From Macrostomum hystrix (lineage: Eukaryota > Platyhelminthes > Macrostomidae), in contig CATNEN010000038.1 in assembly GCA_950097015.1 (NCBI GenBank), positions 33,380,501 through 33,444,500 of the forward strand: a DNA stretch of 64,000 bases, given 5' to 3'. The translations under genes were made by a program, and so were the position numbers. Of this stretch, positions 41,512 to 52,498 are shown in pieces; the first letter of the stretch is position 1; each line of letters starts with the position of its first letter. A model generated the notes under the pieces. The model did no database searches. It was not told the origin of the DNA and was given only the letters and a program-made list of their open reading frames with translations.

Positions 41512-42102
41512 ATGGGCAAAAGGTAAATATGGGATTAAAATATAACTTCATTTTACTAGTTATTACAATTATCTAGAGTTAATTTCTTAATTTTTTTTCC
41601 TTCCCAATGTATTTATTTCCAGTTTACATACTATTAATTATATTTGCAGCCTCACCACAAGTTATAGCTTAAGAACATTTGCTCTGATAGCCATTTGATC
41701 TTTGATCTTCTCCATTCTACGCCACCATGTGTTTCTGATTTCCCACAGTAATCTATTTTTCCCTACAGAAGCGTTCACAGTGGGTCTTTGTTGTCTTCGG
41801 ACAGTACTATCAACACCTGGAAGCCACATCGTAGTCGACCTCGCTATCGGAAGCTGCCAAGCCGTCGAGCGGTGCCTACAGGCCTGCGCGCCTTCTACGA
41901 TGCTGCCGGCCATCCGCTATCCAAGAAATTAGTCGAGAGCTGGGCATTCCAGCCAGTGTTAATGCTGCACCGTGTCAGCTTTGTCAGCGACTCCCGGTTC
42001 ACTGCCAAGCCTATGACAGAGGCATCTAGAAATCCTTCCACAATCATTAGCGGTGATGCGGTCGACAGCCAGAAGTCTGGTAGCTGGTGCTCTGTTATGT
42101 GA
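41512..42102 (+). CDS. Small basic protein with C-terminal CaaX box, two exons, unknown family
   Basis: Exon 1 coding is only 11 nt, 41512-41522 (ATGGGCAAAAG|GTAAAT). Exon 2 is 41769-42102 (acceptor TTTTTCCCTACAG|A). The phases fit (2+1) and give 114 residues. A strong acceptor, TTACTTTTCATTTCAG, at 41489 lies just before a 22-nt leader, so the mRNA may begin by trans-splicing or follow a 5' UTR intron. The protein is Arg/Ser/Pro-rich at its start (KPHRSRPRYRKLPSRR). It has a short hydrophobic middle (SWAFQPVLMLHRVSFVS) and ends Cys-Ser-Val-Met, a CaaX motif of the farnesylated type. The basic N-terminus plus CaaX suggests peripheral membrane attachment. No homologue is recognised, and the tiny first exon keeps confidence moderate. 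Confidence 0.5.
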
Positions 42103-43767
42103 GCTCTTTGGCCATGTAGGTAAAATGGTCTGTAATAATTATGTTAATTACCTTCGCAAAAAAATCCGCATTTGTGTACTTAGTTTATGCTCAATCGCTT
42201 TTTTATATATTTTTGTAGTTCAGTCGCCATCTTTACTTAATCGTAGTTTCTAAGTAAAACTGTATCTTTAAAAAAACGGGCAGCTGTATACTTTTAAGTT
42301 TTGTGTCTAACAAACATGTTAATTTGACTTAATTCACTTTTAAGGTGCGATCTAATCATTTGTTTCGATATTCAGCTTTTTTTCCCTATATTCTAAGCTC
42401 CTAGTTAAAATCTGCGCATTGATTTTAATTGATACGAGAAAATACATAACTTGAATTAAATTTGCGACAAACAAACAAACAAACAGACTTATCTGTCGTC
42501 TTGTGAATTAATTTCTTAAATTCAACGTATTCAAGAATAAGAAACAGTGATAGTGACTAATGTACTATAGCTTTACAGAGGCATTGTCATTGCTGACAAG
42601 AAAGGATTTTCTTGTTGCAATCACTTGACGAGACAATGTTGCCATTTAACGCAATGATTTACGATGGGCGCATTTGTCCCTATTCGGGACAAATAGGGAC
42701 AAGTGTTAAGCCTGACGGGTGTTCTGGCAATCGTTGGGACTTGTATTTTTTAATACTTGTATAAACAGCGCGCTCTGTTTCGCGGTTTTCGCCCATCATT
42801 CCAGGGCCAATTTCAAGGGCCGGTAGGGTAGGGCCCAGACGATTTCAAAGGTTTAAAAAATCAGAACGCACGCACGATTATAATGAAAGCTTGAAAATTA
42901 ATATATGACCAATGGGTCTTGGACTTGGTCTTTGGTCTATGTACGTTGGACTTGGGGGACAGGGAATGAGATAAGGTAATAATTATTAAGAAGCGTCTTG
43001 GCTTGCGCTTTGCGTACATTGCCCCCGCGGGCCGAAGGGGGGCGGCCGCCACCCCCGCCCCCCCTGGTTGCGCCACTGCCTATCTTCCGTTTATTTCCGA
43101 TCGCACGATCTGAATTCCTAACAGCTTGCGTGCATCAAGCGCATGTTTGGCATTTAACTTGATTCATTAAAGGAATAAATAAATTGCTCATTTATTATTC
43201 CGTGGCTACTAGACCACGATAAGGATGTAAAGGTTTTTCATATAGTAGCTCATATATATTTTAGTCCGCGCACTAAACTGAAAAGCCACAGTTCTGCCAA
43301 CAGCAACCTGTGCCCGAGCGTACCTGTACTTATGAACTCTTTGTGAGGCCTGAAGAAGCCATGTAACTGGTTTCCGTGTGACAACGAGCAGCATAATATA
43401 AAAGAAAAAGCTAAATGAAATGTTGTCATACTAAAGCAGTGACGTAAATACAGTTTGTGCGCTTTAAAAAAAGTTTGAGTTAATAATGCGAAATTCTGGT
43501 TTATACGAGTATTTTGCGACAAAACAGATACAATTTCTGCTCAGTGGATTATACGAGTTTAGCCAACTCTTGCCTTGAGGGCTGGGGAATCTGATTATCA
43601 GCTGTAGTCTAAAGTACACGCCACCTACAAGGTGCATCAGTCGAAACTGTAAATTAAAAATTGCTTTCTGCTTCTTACAACCAAGCTCTGACATTGCTTG
43701 TACTCGAGACGTTAACGATATTTGGTTTTACCTACTGATTATAGCCTATCGATTATAGCTTGTTGCG
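42103..43767. other. Intergenic region, includes iGluR 3' flank
   Basis: No gene is seen. A CG-rich stretch at 43020-43080 ends in TTGCGCCACTG, one end of a CAGTGGCG-type element whose partner end I could not find. A minus-strand AATAAA at 43191-43196 could serve the glutamate receptor transcript. Confidence 0.3.
42674..42702. repeat. Perfect 11-bp hairpin
   Basis: TTGTCCCTATT and AATAGGGACAA are exact inverted copies separated by seven bases (CGGGACA). It could be the core of an inverted-repeat element or a structured site. Nothing adjacent explains it. Confidence 0.6.
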
Positions 43768-46700
43768 CTAAGCGACTGTCTCCTTGCAGAGAATCTGGCG
43801 TCTGCTCATCAACTGGCCGTTTCCTCCGCCACCCATCGATGCTCCTTCGTCAGAAACATCGTCGAGTCGGCCGCCGTCTAGTTCGCCGCCGAATCTCAGC
43901 TTGCCACCGCCGTCGCCAGGTCCAAATCCGTTGTTGCTATCCAGCCGCTTCTTCGACGAGGCGTAACAGTTAAGCGAGAAGCGTAACTCATTCGACATCT
44001 CTGTGCACAACGACAAGCTCCCGGCCTCCGCGTGTTTGCGCGAGTTCCAAACGAATTCAACGACAGCGACCACGACCGCTAGCAGCAGGCCGCATACAAG
44101 CACCAAAAATATGCCGCCGACATTGTGCATGTCTAGCGCCGCCGCGGCCGACTCCTTCGGATCTTGGCCCCTGCAGGCGCCGGTCTCCTTCCACCACTTG
44201 TTCTTTAGTGTCTGCAGCTCCTGGTCGCGCTGAAGCTCCAGAATCTTCAGGGTGAGCTCGTCGCGAAGCTTCTCCCGATTTGGTCGAACTCCGATACCGT
44301 AGCCTTTACTGTCAATGAGACCACCTACCTGAACCAGCTTGCACTCGCGCTCCACGTGGTACTCGATCATTGCCGACTCCATCAGGAAGGCGTAACCGCC
44401 CTGTTTCACTCGCTCGATGCCCTCTTCGGTTGTCTTTGGTTTCAAATGCGGCCTCTCCTTCATGTAGTTGGCCATTGTTTTGTATGTGTCAATCTGCGAC
44501 GTGTCAAAGAAAGTCTCTGTTGAACCGCCCGCGAGGACGCCGTATTCTATGGCCGCCTGTTTTACCAAGTCGTCGGCGCTTTCTATTGGCGAGACCATGC
44601 GTTCAACGGTGAGGAAAGCTGCCAGGTTGGCCGTGTAGGAGCTGATAATGATTAGAGTAAAGAACCACCAGATAGAGCTAACTAGACGCGTGCTGGCAGC
44701 TCGCGGATTGACATCGGAGCCCTGCTGCATCAGGGTGGCTACTGTGAACCAGAATGAGTTCGACAGTGAGAAAGTGTTGACCAGATAGCCCGAGTGCTCT
44801 CTACACGGGTGCGGATTGAGCCACTCGTACGGCGAGAATCTCGCCAGCGCATAGATCATCAGCGTCACCACAATATAGGCAGCGAGTACGTACAGCCAGA
44901 TTTCAACTGCAAGTGGATTTAGAAAGCTGAACAAGCCTGGCTTTTCACTCTTTGGCTTCTTGAACAATATGCTTATGCCCAGGTTCATAAACGGCTTAGT
45001 AAAATCTATGACCTTCTCGCGCTCGTAGGTTATGGTAAAGGAGCCCAGCGCGATATCTGCCCGACCTTCAATCAGTTCGAGCATGATTCCATTCCACTCG
45101 CAAGGGCACTGGCTGCTGTCTCCGACGCATGGACCAACTGGGTCACAATTTCCATACTGACCATCCGGAGCTCTGTAAATAGTCCACTCTAAGCCAGTCC
45201 TGTTTGCGATCATTTCCATCATGTCGATGCAGAAGCCTTCTAAATGCTGCCTATGAAATGCTACATCAGGTTTTACTTTGTTTTTAGAGTCGAGGTAGCG
45301 TCCGCGGTACTCGCGCTTGATCCAGATGAATGGCTGCGTGGCCACAGCCACCACTCGCAGCACCTGGCTCTTCAGTGGAAACACGTTGCGCAGGTCGAAC
45401 GGCTCTCTCATGACATGCAGCCTGTTGTTAATCGAATGGCTCCAGTTGGCAAATACCTGCGGTCCATCGGTTTGCAGATGCAACAGCTCCAGACTTAGAT
45501 CGCTGCGGTCATTGCCATCGAACTGAAGCCGGCCAGTGAGTCCCGTGCTTAAATTCGCCATCCTCAAGTACTTTATTAAGCTAGCCCCGATACTTGCTGA
45601 AGGCTGCTGTTGCGATTCAATGGGTGATGTTAGCTGCGGCTGAGGTGTCTCAACGGATGTTCTGTGACAGTTGCTCTGCGGTGACAATTTTAATTGCCGG
45701 TTGCTGCTGAAGACGGTCAGTGCGCTGGCCAGCAGTTGCACCGCGTCATACACGAGCGCCGGGCCGAGACCTAAGTGACCGCTCCGTGTCAGGATGTCGT
45801 AAGAGTCGTGGTCCACCCGCTGGTTCCGCTCTGTCCAGGCGCGCATCGTGTTCAGCACCGCCGAATAATGAGTCCTGTTAGCAGGCAGAACTCGCATCAG
45901 CGTCACATTGGCCCCATTCTGTCCATAGTCATTTAATGGCAGTGTGCTTGCGTCTAAGTTAGCGAGGATATAATGAAACTCTCGATTCATCAGACCTTTG
46001 TTTGTGGCCGCTCGTAAAAAGTGGGCGGTTGATGTCAGGCTGAGGTCCACGATGATCTTGGTCCAGCCGGCGGCGCCGACCTCTTTGAGCAACGAATAAA
46101 CATCCTCGGGAATGTAGCGCTTGATGCGAAAATAGAGCGCTTTCGTGTCGCGTCGATTGCTGAAAACATTCTCCAGTCTAAATAAGCTTTCCTCATTCTC
46201 GTACACAATGAGCACTTCCTGCCAGCGGAAGTAGTCTACGACATCGATGAGGCAGCGACTGATGAGGTCCACCGATGGGTAGAGATTTAGAGTGAATTCT
46301 CCAGCCGTTGTGAGCACCGGCTGCAGTTGAAGCTGAAGCGTTCGGGTCAGCGAAGAGACGGAAACTGATAGGGGACCGGGCGATCCGGACAAATAATCCG
46401 GCCCGATTATGGCCACCGCGCCCTCCTTTAGCATTTCGCAGACAATCTGGCTCGTCTGGAACACGTCGACGTCTGAAAGCAATCTTACATTCGATTCCAG
46501 CTCATGCAGGCAGAAGATGCTGCTCAGGTTGGCGGTGTTCAGTGCAAACTCTTCTCCTAGTTGACCCGTCATGCGCTGCCTGACGTCTGTCAGAGCAAAA
46601 TGAAAGGCGTTCCTTTTTAGCAGGCCATCTATCGAATAGTTAAACAACGCCCCGATGCCGATGCGTGTCTTGTTCCGCTGAGGACACTCCGTCACTGTCG

Positions 46701-46806
46701 CAGTCGCTGGAATTGGCTGCAGTGCGACAACTAGAACGAGCACTAACGCCGACAAAACTAACAGAGATCTGCTTTCTGAATACTTCTGTTGCATGGCTTC
46801 CTTCAT
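43768..46806 (-). CDS. Kainate-type ionotropic glutamate receptor subunit, intronless
   Basis: One uninterrupted frame encodes 1012 residues. A signal peptide (about 1-37) precedes an amino-terminal domain (about 45-465). Ligand-binding lobe S1 (about 482-620) has Arg596 in ITYEREKVIDF, the residue that holds the glutamate alpha-carboxylate. M1 is 635-656. The pore loop FWFTVATLMQQGSD has Gln694 at the Q/R site, so the genome encodes the unedited, Ca2+-permeable form. M3 contains SYTANLAAF. S2 has GGSTETFF and Glu810 in AFLMES, both glutamate contacts. M4 is about 897-919, followed by a Gly/Ser-rich cytoplasmic tail. Pore and linker sequence (STRLVSSIWWFFTLIIISSY, MVSPIESADDL) fit kainate better than NMDA receptors. 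Residues 553-570 are an unusual insert with four cysteines. Lack of introns contrasts with the ten-exon exchanger. The start could be Met1 or Met5. Confidence 0.95.
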   Translation of the reverse strand: MKEAMQQKYSESRSLLVLSALVLVLVVALQPIPATATVTECPQRNKTRIGIGALFNYSIDGLLKRNAFHFALTDVRQRMTGQLGEEFALNTANLSSIFCLHELESNVRLLSDVDVFQTSQIVCEMLKEGAVAIIGPDYLSGSPGPLSVSVSSLTRTLQLQLQPVLTTAGEFTLNLYPSVDLISRCLIDVVDYFRWQEVLIVYENEESLFRLENVFSNRRDTKALYFRIKRYIPEDVYSLLKEVGAAGWTKIIVDLSLTSTAHFLRAATNKGLMNREFHYILANLDASTLPLNDYGQNGANVTLMRVLPANRTHYSAVLNTMRAWTERNQRVDHDSYDILTRSGHLGLGPALVYDAVQLLASALTVFSSNRQLKLSPQSNCHRTSVETPQPQLTSPIESQQQPSASIGASLIKYLRMANLSTGLTGRLQFDGNDRSDLSLELLHLQTDGPQVFANWSHSINNRLHVMREPFDLRNVFPLKSQVLRVVAVATQPFIWIKREYRGRYLDSKNKVKPDVAFHRQHLEGFCIDMMEMIANRTGLEWTIYRAPDGQYGNCDPVGPCVGDSSQCPCEWNGIMLELIEGRADIALGSFTITYEREKVIDFTKPFMNLGISILFKKPKSEKPGLFSFLNPLAVEIWLYVLAAYIVVTLMIYALARFSPYEWLNPHPCREHSGYLVNTFSLSNSFWFTVATLMQQGSDVNPRAASTRLVSSIWWFFTLIIISSYTANLAAFLTVERMVSPIESADDLVKQAAIEYGVLAGGSTETFFDTSQIDTYKTMANYMKERPHLKPKTTEEGIERVKQGGYAFLMESAMIEYHVERECKLVQVGGLIDSKGYGIGVRPNREKLRDELTLKILELQRDQELQTLKNKWWKETGACRGQDPKESAAAALDMHNVGGIFLVLVCGLLLAVVVAVVEFVWNSRKHAEAGSLSLCTEMSNELRFSLNCYASSKKRLDSNNGFGPGDGGGKLRFGGELDGGRLDDVSDEGASMGGGGNGQLMSRRQILCKETVA

Positions 46807-48139
46807 TTCCCTTCTGTGACGTTACCCGCGAACTGTCATGACTTGAGCAGCTCCAATCAAAGCAGCTAGATTGCAATGACAGCGTCCGACAATTGATAGC
46901 AATGGAATGCTAAGCTCCGTGTCTCCTCAATGTCCCCTGCTGTCTCTGCGATATTGGGAAATGTTAAACTACACTGCTTCAGCCGACCTTCGTTTCTATA
47001 TATAAAGCGTTTAGGTCGCCTGTGGGCACGTAGATTGGACCTCGGCTCTGCTTAGGGAATGAAAAATATAATTTCCCTCATTTTGCCGTCAACTGGACTG
47101 GACTGAGGCTCTTCTCCCCTCCGCCTTCCCTCCGAGCGCGCACGGCCAACCCGCGCACTGGCACAGCGAGTGACGGAGGGGCGAGGAACGAAGGGGAGTT
47201 AAAAAAGGGAACTAAAGGGGAGGGGGTTGCTAGAAGAAATAGGAAGAAATAAGCGTGAGGTTGGAGGTGCATGGAGCAGAAATATGGTTTAGTTGTCCGA
47301 CTCTACCCAGCTGGCTTCTCTCCTACGTCTTTTCCTTTCTTCCAAATCACCCATGGTGCTCTCCCCTTATATCACCCTGGCGGTAGTGTCAGCTGCGCTG
47401 CAGGAAAGTATGGGGTGGCCCGCGGACATGAAAGAGGGGGTTTTGTTCTGAAACTCTGCAACTGGGGGGATGGGGTGAGGGGCTGGTTGAGAAGGCAGCA
47501 ATAGGCTTTGACTGGGGATCAGTCCCAGTGGGGAAGAAGGATGCCAGGGCGGGTGTTAGAGCTGCTGCTGTATGCATTTCTGAGGTTGCTGCGTTATTCC
47601 GCATAAGCTAGAGACGATGTGAGGAGAGAAAGAAAATGGGGAATGATATGCGCTTGGAAACAAGAGAGCAAGAAGGGAACAGACCGGGGAACCCCCGTTT
47701 GCTCCTCTGTGAGCTGCTGCAACGAGAACTAGAGGAGCCTGAGAGTGCGGCCGGCGGATAGGCAGACAGTGAGCTCAGTCTGGACGCGACGCGAAGTTTT
47801 CAGACACGCCTGGCCGACCGCCGCGGCTTCGTGAGAAATCTCGGCTGGTTTTCAAGAGAGCGCACGAATGCAGATGCAGATGCGAGCTTAGGGCAGGGCT
47901 GCGATTTCATTTTGTCGCGTATCCCCTTACTCCCCATTCCCCCAAACATTCCCCAATGCATGTTGGGGCTAGAGAAACTCTGAATTGCATCGGTTTGTAG
48001 AGCAGAGCGGGGGTTATAGCAATACGTGTAGCTGCTGAGTCTGAAGCACAACTAATTCTACGCTAAAGTGCCAACGTGTCTTCTTTGCTCGGAGAAAGCC
48101 AAGAACAACCGCAGCCATTGCGCGGCGCATCTAAAGGCT
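46807..48139. other. Glutamate receptor upstream region and GC-rich intergenic DNA
   Basis: The left part should hold the receptor 5' UTR and promoter. 47090-47990 is GC- and purine-rich with several open frames on both strands, but none has a convincing start, splice sites or recognisable domain. Confidence 0.3.
46997..47006 (-). promoter_or_regulatory. TATA-like element upstream of the glutamate receptor gene
   Basis: TTTATATATA on the minus strand lies 191 bp upstream of the ATG, a suitable place for a core promoter with a leader of about 160 nt. It is near-palindromic, so direction is inferred from the gene. Confidence 0.4.
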
Positions 48140-48410
48140 GAGTACAGCAGTTCAGTCCATGGACTGGAGGGACGCCACACTAACCCCTAGCTAGCTAATG
48201 CTGGTAACCATTTCACAGCTGAGTGAACTGAAGCAATGCAGAGTTAAGTTGCAGCGTTAAGTGTCTGAACTGTCAGAGTTCAAAGTGTCAGAGTTAAGTG
48301 TAAGTGCAGAGTTAAGCGAAAAAGGACACAAATTGTTCTAGTGGACTCGGGAATCGAACCCCCGACTTTCAAGTCGTGAGTCTGACGCTCGTCCACAAAC
48401 CCTCGTCTTT
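48140..48410 (-). mobile_element. tRNA-derived SINE, family 1
   Basis: On the minus strand, GACTTGAAAGTCGGGGGTTCGATTCCCGAG supplies the B box, followed by CCACTAGAACAATTTGTGTCC and GCATTGCTTCAGTTCACTCAGC, then CCATGGACTGAACTGC. An internal duplication of AACTCTGACA...TTAAGTG words has lengthened the body. Confidence 0.75.
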
Positions 48411-49081
48411 ATTGTCTAAGCAAAGTGAGATTTTACACTGCCTCATTCCACAATGGGTCTATTTCACCAAATATGCATCAGGACTGTCATTTTAAGAGAT
48501 TCGAATTAAACAAAATTATAATTGGAGGCTTAAACATTTGAATGCTGCTGCTGTTGCTGTTGCTTGAAATTTGCGCGGAACGGAAAAAAGTGGAACCTCC
48601 ATTAACGTCAGATAGTTCTTGCACCCAACCGTTCACAGGCAAGCTCTATGTATAAAATATGCATGGCCCAATTCCACGACACGCGCAGTGTCTAATGTGA
48701 TACAGCACGGCGCGAGTGTTCCCTGTGTACGACCACCAGCGATAAATTATTTGCCTTTCGCGACAAAAAATTGGCGGACAAGGATGCCGGCTATTGCTGG
48801 ACTGGGCCTAATGATGCGGTAGCCATGCAGATCGTGTGCGGGGCTGAGCTAAGCATTTTAGTGATGACACTGGACTGCCAGGAACAGCAGCTGATGGGTG
48901 CAGTCAAAATAATATACTACAATTTTCAGTGCAGTTGTGTTTTCGACTTGTTTTGTCTTCAGGTTGACACGGCTGTGTTTTGAGGAAGTTGCGATTAAAA
49001 TAGAAAAAAATTGTACAAGTAAACTTACGCCCAAATTTTTACGAATGCAACTCTACTGAAATCTGCTTACATGCCTCTCTA
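48411..49081. other. Intergenic, no supported gene
   Basis: An open frame at about 48774-48983 (DKDAGYCWTGPNDAVAMQIVC...) is somewhat coding-like but has no ATG start or clear splice context. It is noted only as a possible exon relic. Confidence 0.2.
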
Positions 49082-49867
49082 CTGACACACCACTCAGTAA
49101 CTGACACACCACTCAGTAACTGACACACCACTCAGTAACTGACACACCACTCAGTAACTGACACACCACTCAGTAACTGACACACCACTCTTCTGACACA
49201 CCACTCAGTGACTGACACACCACTCTTCTGACACACCACTCTACTGACACACCACTCAGTAACTGACACCACTCTTCTGACACAACACTCTTCTGACACA
49301 CCACTCAGTAACTGACACCACTCTTCTGACACACCACTCAGTAACTGACACACCACTCTTCTGACACACCACTCTACTGACACACCACTGTACTGACACA
49401 CCACTCAGTAACTGACACACCACTCTTCTGACACACCACTCTACTGACACACCACTGTACTGACACACCACTCAGTAACTGACACACCACTCTTCTGACA
49501 CACCACTCTACTGACACACCACTGTACTGACACACCACTCAGTAACTGACACACCACTCTTCTGACACACCACTCAGTAACTGACACACCACTCTTTTGA
49601 CACACCACTCAGTAACTGACACACCACTCAGTAACTGACACACCACTCTTCTGACACACCACTCTACTGACACACCACTCAGTAACTGACACCACTCTTC
49701 TGACACAACACTCTTCTGACACACCACTCAGTAACTGACACCACTCTTCTGACACACCACTCAGTAACTGACACACCACTCTTCTGACACACCACTCTAC
49801 TGACACACCACTCTACTGACACACCACTCTACTGACACACCACTCTACTGACACACCACTCTACTGA
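49082..49867 (+). repeat. 16/19-bp satellite (CTGACACACCACTC-type)
   Basis: Units CTGACACACCACTCAGTAA (19 bp), CTGACACACCACTCTT and CTGACACACCACTCTA (16 bp) alternate. A longer period of about 67 bp made of four units is repeated around 49340-49530. The array is inverted relative to the short array at 52107. Confidence 0.92.
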
Positions 49868-49908
49868 AACACTTTACTGACATGCCAATCACTCTACTGA
49901 CAAACCGC

Positions 49909-50362
49909 TCTGCTGATACACCGATCGATCTGCTGATACACCAATCGATCTGCTGATACACCAATCGATCTGCTGATACACCAATCGATCTGCTGATACA
50001 CCAATCGATCTGCTGATACACCGATCGATCTGCTGATACACCGATCGATCTGCTGATACACCAATCGATCTGTTGATACACCAATCGATCTGCTGATACA
50101 CCAATCGATCTGCTGATACACCAATCGATCTGCTGATACACCAATCGATCTGCTGATACACTAATCGATCTGCTGATACACCAATCGATCTGTTGATACA
50201 CCAATCGATCTGCTGATACACCCATCGATCTGCTGATACACCTATCGATCTGCTGATACACCGATCGATCTGCTGAAACACCAATCGATCTGCTGATACA
50301 CCAATCGATCTGCTGATACACCAATCGATCTGCTGATACACAAATCGATCTGCTGATACACT
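49909..50362 (+). repeat. 20-bp satellite (CTGATACACCAATCGATCTG)n
   Basis: About 23 near-perfect copies occur. The unit CTGATACACCAATC aligns with the neighbouring CTGACACACCACTC unit, and transitional copies lie at 49860-49910, so this array evolved from the previous one by gaining GATC-containing bases. Confidence 0.93.
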
Positions 50363-50874
50363 ATCCCTCAATCTTTCTGATTCCCCCTGTTCAAAACTGG
50401 TTTGCGTCCCTTGTAACAACCTACTCGACCAGCAAAACTTTCTCGACGAAATTCTTTCCGCGTTTGTTTAGCTGAATATTATGGCTAAAAAGTATGCTGA
50501 AGTGAACATTGTAACTGAAAACAACTTGACGACAAGGCTGGTAATCTTTTTTAGGAATCTAAGAATCCTTTTTAGCGTCCTTTTTTCTTTTCATTTTTCT
50601 TGTCAAAACAATTTTTATCTGCAACATCGGACTTCTGACTGAGTCGTTTTTTGTTAACAGTTTTAGCCTCGTTAACCCAGAAAGCTTCGATACTTTTCTA
50701 TCTAGAATTAACTTAGCAGCAAGTATGTACTTCTACTTTTACCTATCAGTAGTCATACACGCACATTAAGAATTTTCAAAGAAGTTAGGGCCAGTTCAGC
50801 CGCATTAAGAAGCCCAAAAGAGGCACTTCTCAATGTTTTGCTTAAGCACTGCTTAAAAACCCAGTTGAGTAGTC
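50363..50874. other. Spacer between satellites
   Basis: AT-rich sequence without a gene. Nothing repeated was recognised. Confidence 0.3.
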
Positions 50875-51591
50875 CTAAAGAAGCCAATAAATTAACCTGA
50901 AGATCCCGATAGATTAACCTGAAGAAGCCGATAGATTAACCTGAAGAAGCCAATAGATTAACCTGAAGAAGCCAATAGATTAAACTGAAGAAGCCAATAG
51001 ATTAACATGAAGAAGTCAATAGATCAACTTGAAGAAGCCAATAGATTAACCTGAAGAAGCCAATAGATTAACCTGAAGAAGCCAATAGATTAACATGAAG
51101 AAGTCAATAGATCAACTTGAAGAAGCCAATAGATTAACCTGAAGAAGTCAATAGATTAACATGAAGAAGTCAATAGATCAACTTGAAGAAGCCAATAGAT
51201 TAACCTGAAGAAGCCAATAGATTAACCTGAAGAAGCCAATAGATTAACCTGAAGAAGCCAATAGATTAACATGAAGAAGCCAATAGATTAACATGAAGAA
51301 GTCAATAGATCAACTTGAAGAAGCCAATAGATTAACCTGAAGAAGCCAATAGATTAAACTGAAGAAGTCAATAGATTAACTTTAAGAAGCCAATAGATTA
51401 ACCTCAAGAAGCCAATAGATTAACCTCAAGAAGCCAATAGATTAACCTCAAGAAGCCAATAGATTAACCTCAAGAAGCCAATAGATTAACCTCAAGAAGC
51501 CAATAGATTAACCTCAAGAAGCCAATAGATTAACCTCAAGAAGCCAATAGATTAACCTCAAGAAGCCAATAGATTAACCTCAAGAAGCCGT
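50875..51591 (+). repeat. 22-bp satellite (AGAAGCCAATAGATTAACCT GA)n
   Basis: About 32 copies occur. The first two thirds mix CCTGA, CATGA and CTTGA variants with a three-unit higher-order pattern (AACCTGA, AACATGA, CAACTTGA). The last ten copies are uniform with AACCTCA, a recent homogenised block. Confidence 0.93.
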
Positions 51592-51633
51592 TTAGTTCCA
51601 CATATTTTTATGCATCGTTTGAAATACCAGTGG

Positions 51634-51998
51634 CAATAATAATAATAATTGCTGGAGGGCTGCGGGCTATGCCACATCATTTGGTGACAACTGACCCGCA
51701 GCCAGCGAGGAGGCAATTCTGCCCATTTCGCTGACTCCTGAGCACACATGCACACAGATACTGTACGCAGGCACACGCTCACACAGGTGTGTACATCTGC
51801 CCTGACTTTCTCATGGTCAGGCAGTGTACACTCTCACTGTGCCTTAGAGGTTGGCCCTAAAGGGCGTAAATTGCACGACAAGCCATCAAGCCTTCTCTCC
51901 GCGGCGGCGCCCCAAATAAATGTGGCCTCGCCGTGGAATCGAACTTAGGTACCATGGTGCGAGAGGCAAACGCGTTAACCGCTCTGCCACTGACCCCT
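51634..51998 (-). mobile_element. tRNA-derived SINE, family 2 (full length)
   Basis: The minus strand reads a tRNA-like head (AGTGGCAGAGCGGTTAACGC, then B box AAGTTCGATTCCACGG). The family 2 body follows (GTGTACACTGCCTGACCATG, CTCAGGAGTCAGCGAAATGG, TTGTCACCAAATGATGTGGC) with an (ATT)n tail. This is the best-preserved family 2 head in the window. Confidence 0.85.
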
Positions 51999-52106
51999 TA
52001 ACCACTGAAAATACCATGAACACAGGTGAATTGACAGTTAGAATAGCCATGGACTCAGGCTATAATCAGCGGCCACAGACTCAGGAATACTAAAGATTAT
52101 AATTGT

Positions 52107-52206
52107 AGAGTAGAGTGGTGTGTCAGTAGAGTGGTGTGTCAGTAAAATGATGTGTCAGTAGAGTGGTGTGTCAGTAGAGTGGTGTGTCAGTAAAGTGATG
52201 TGTCAG
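52107..52206 (-). repeat. Inverted outlying copies of the 49-kb satellite
   Basis: Six units of AGTAGAGTGGTGTGTC or AGTAAAATGATGTGTC are the reverse complement of the CTGACACACCACTCTACT unit found 2.2-3 kb to the left. Confidence 0.9.
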
Positions 52207-52498
52207 CAGCTATGCAAAATCTTATATAGCCTATAGTCTGGAGATGCAATAGTATTCTAGGAGTCCAATGTATAAATGCGGCTTATATCAAACGAAATTA
52301 GCGATTTGATTGTAAGTCTATATTCATTGTGCTTAACATCTGTCCATCGCTTTATTGTTTTCTGACCGCAGTGGAGAATGGGGGTGTTGGGCTGAGCCTC
52401 CGGCATTCCCTGCACGAGGGCAGAGGCAATAAAAAATCGATAATTTCTTTCTCGCACCCAAGCCATCCGCCTTGAAATCGCAGAGTCAGCGCCTGGGG

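Noticed and set aside
42750-43085. Complete CAGTGGCG-type MITE
   Set aside because: Only the right end (CAGTGGCGCAACCAGG on the minus strand) is visible; no inverted partner was found on the left.
47078-48051. Open frames in the GC-rich stretch upstream of the glutamate receptor
   Set aside because: No ATG with plausible context, no splice partners and no recognisable domain; GC content alone lowers stop frequency.
49082-50419. Minus-strand frames of 60-176 codons across the 49-50 kb satellites
   Set aside because: Pure satellite translations (SADRLVYQQIDWCISRSIGV-type).
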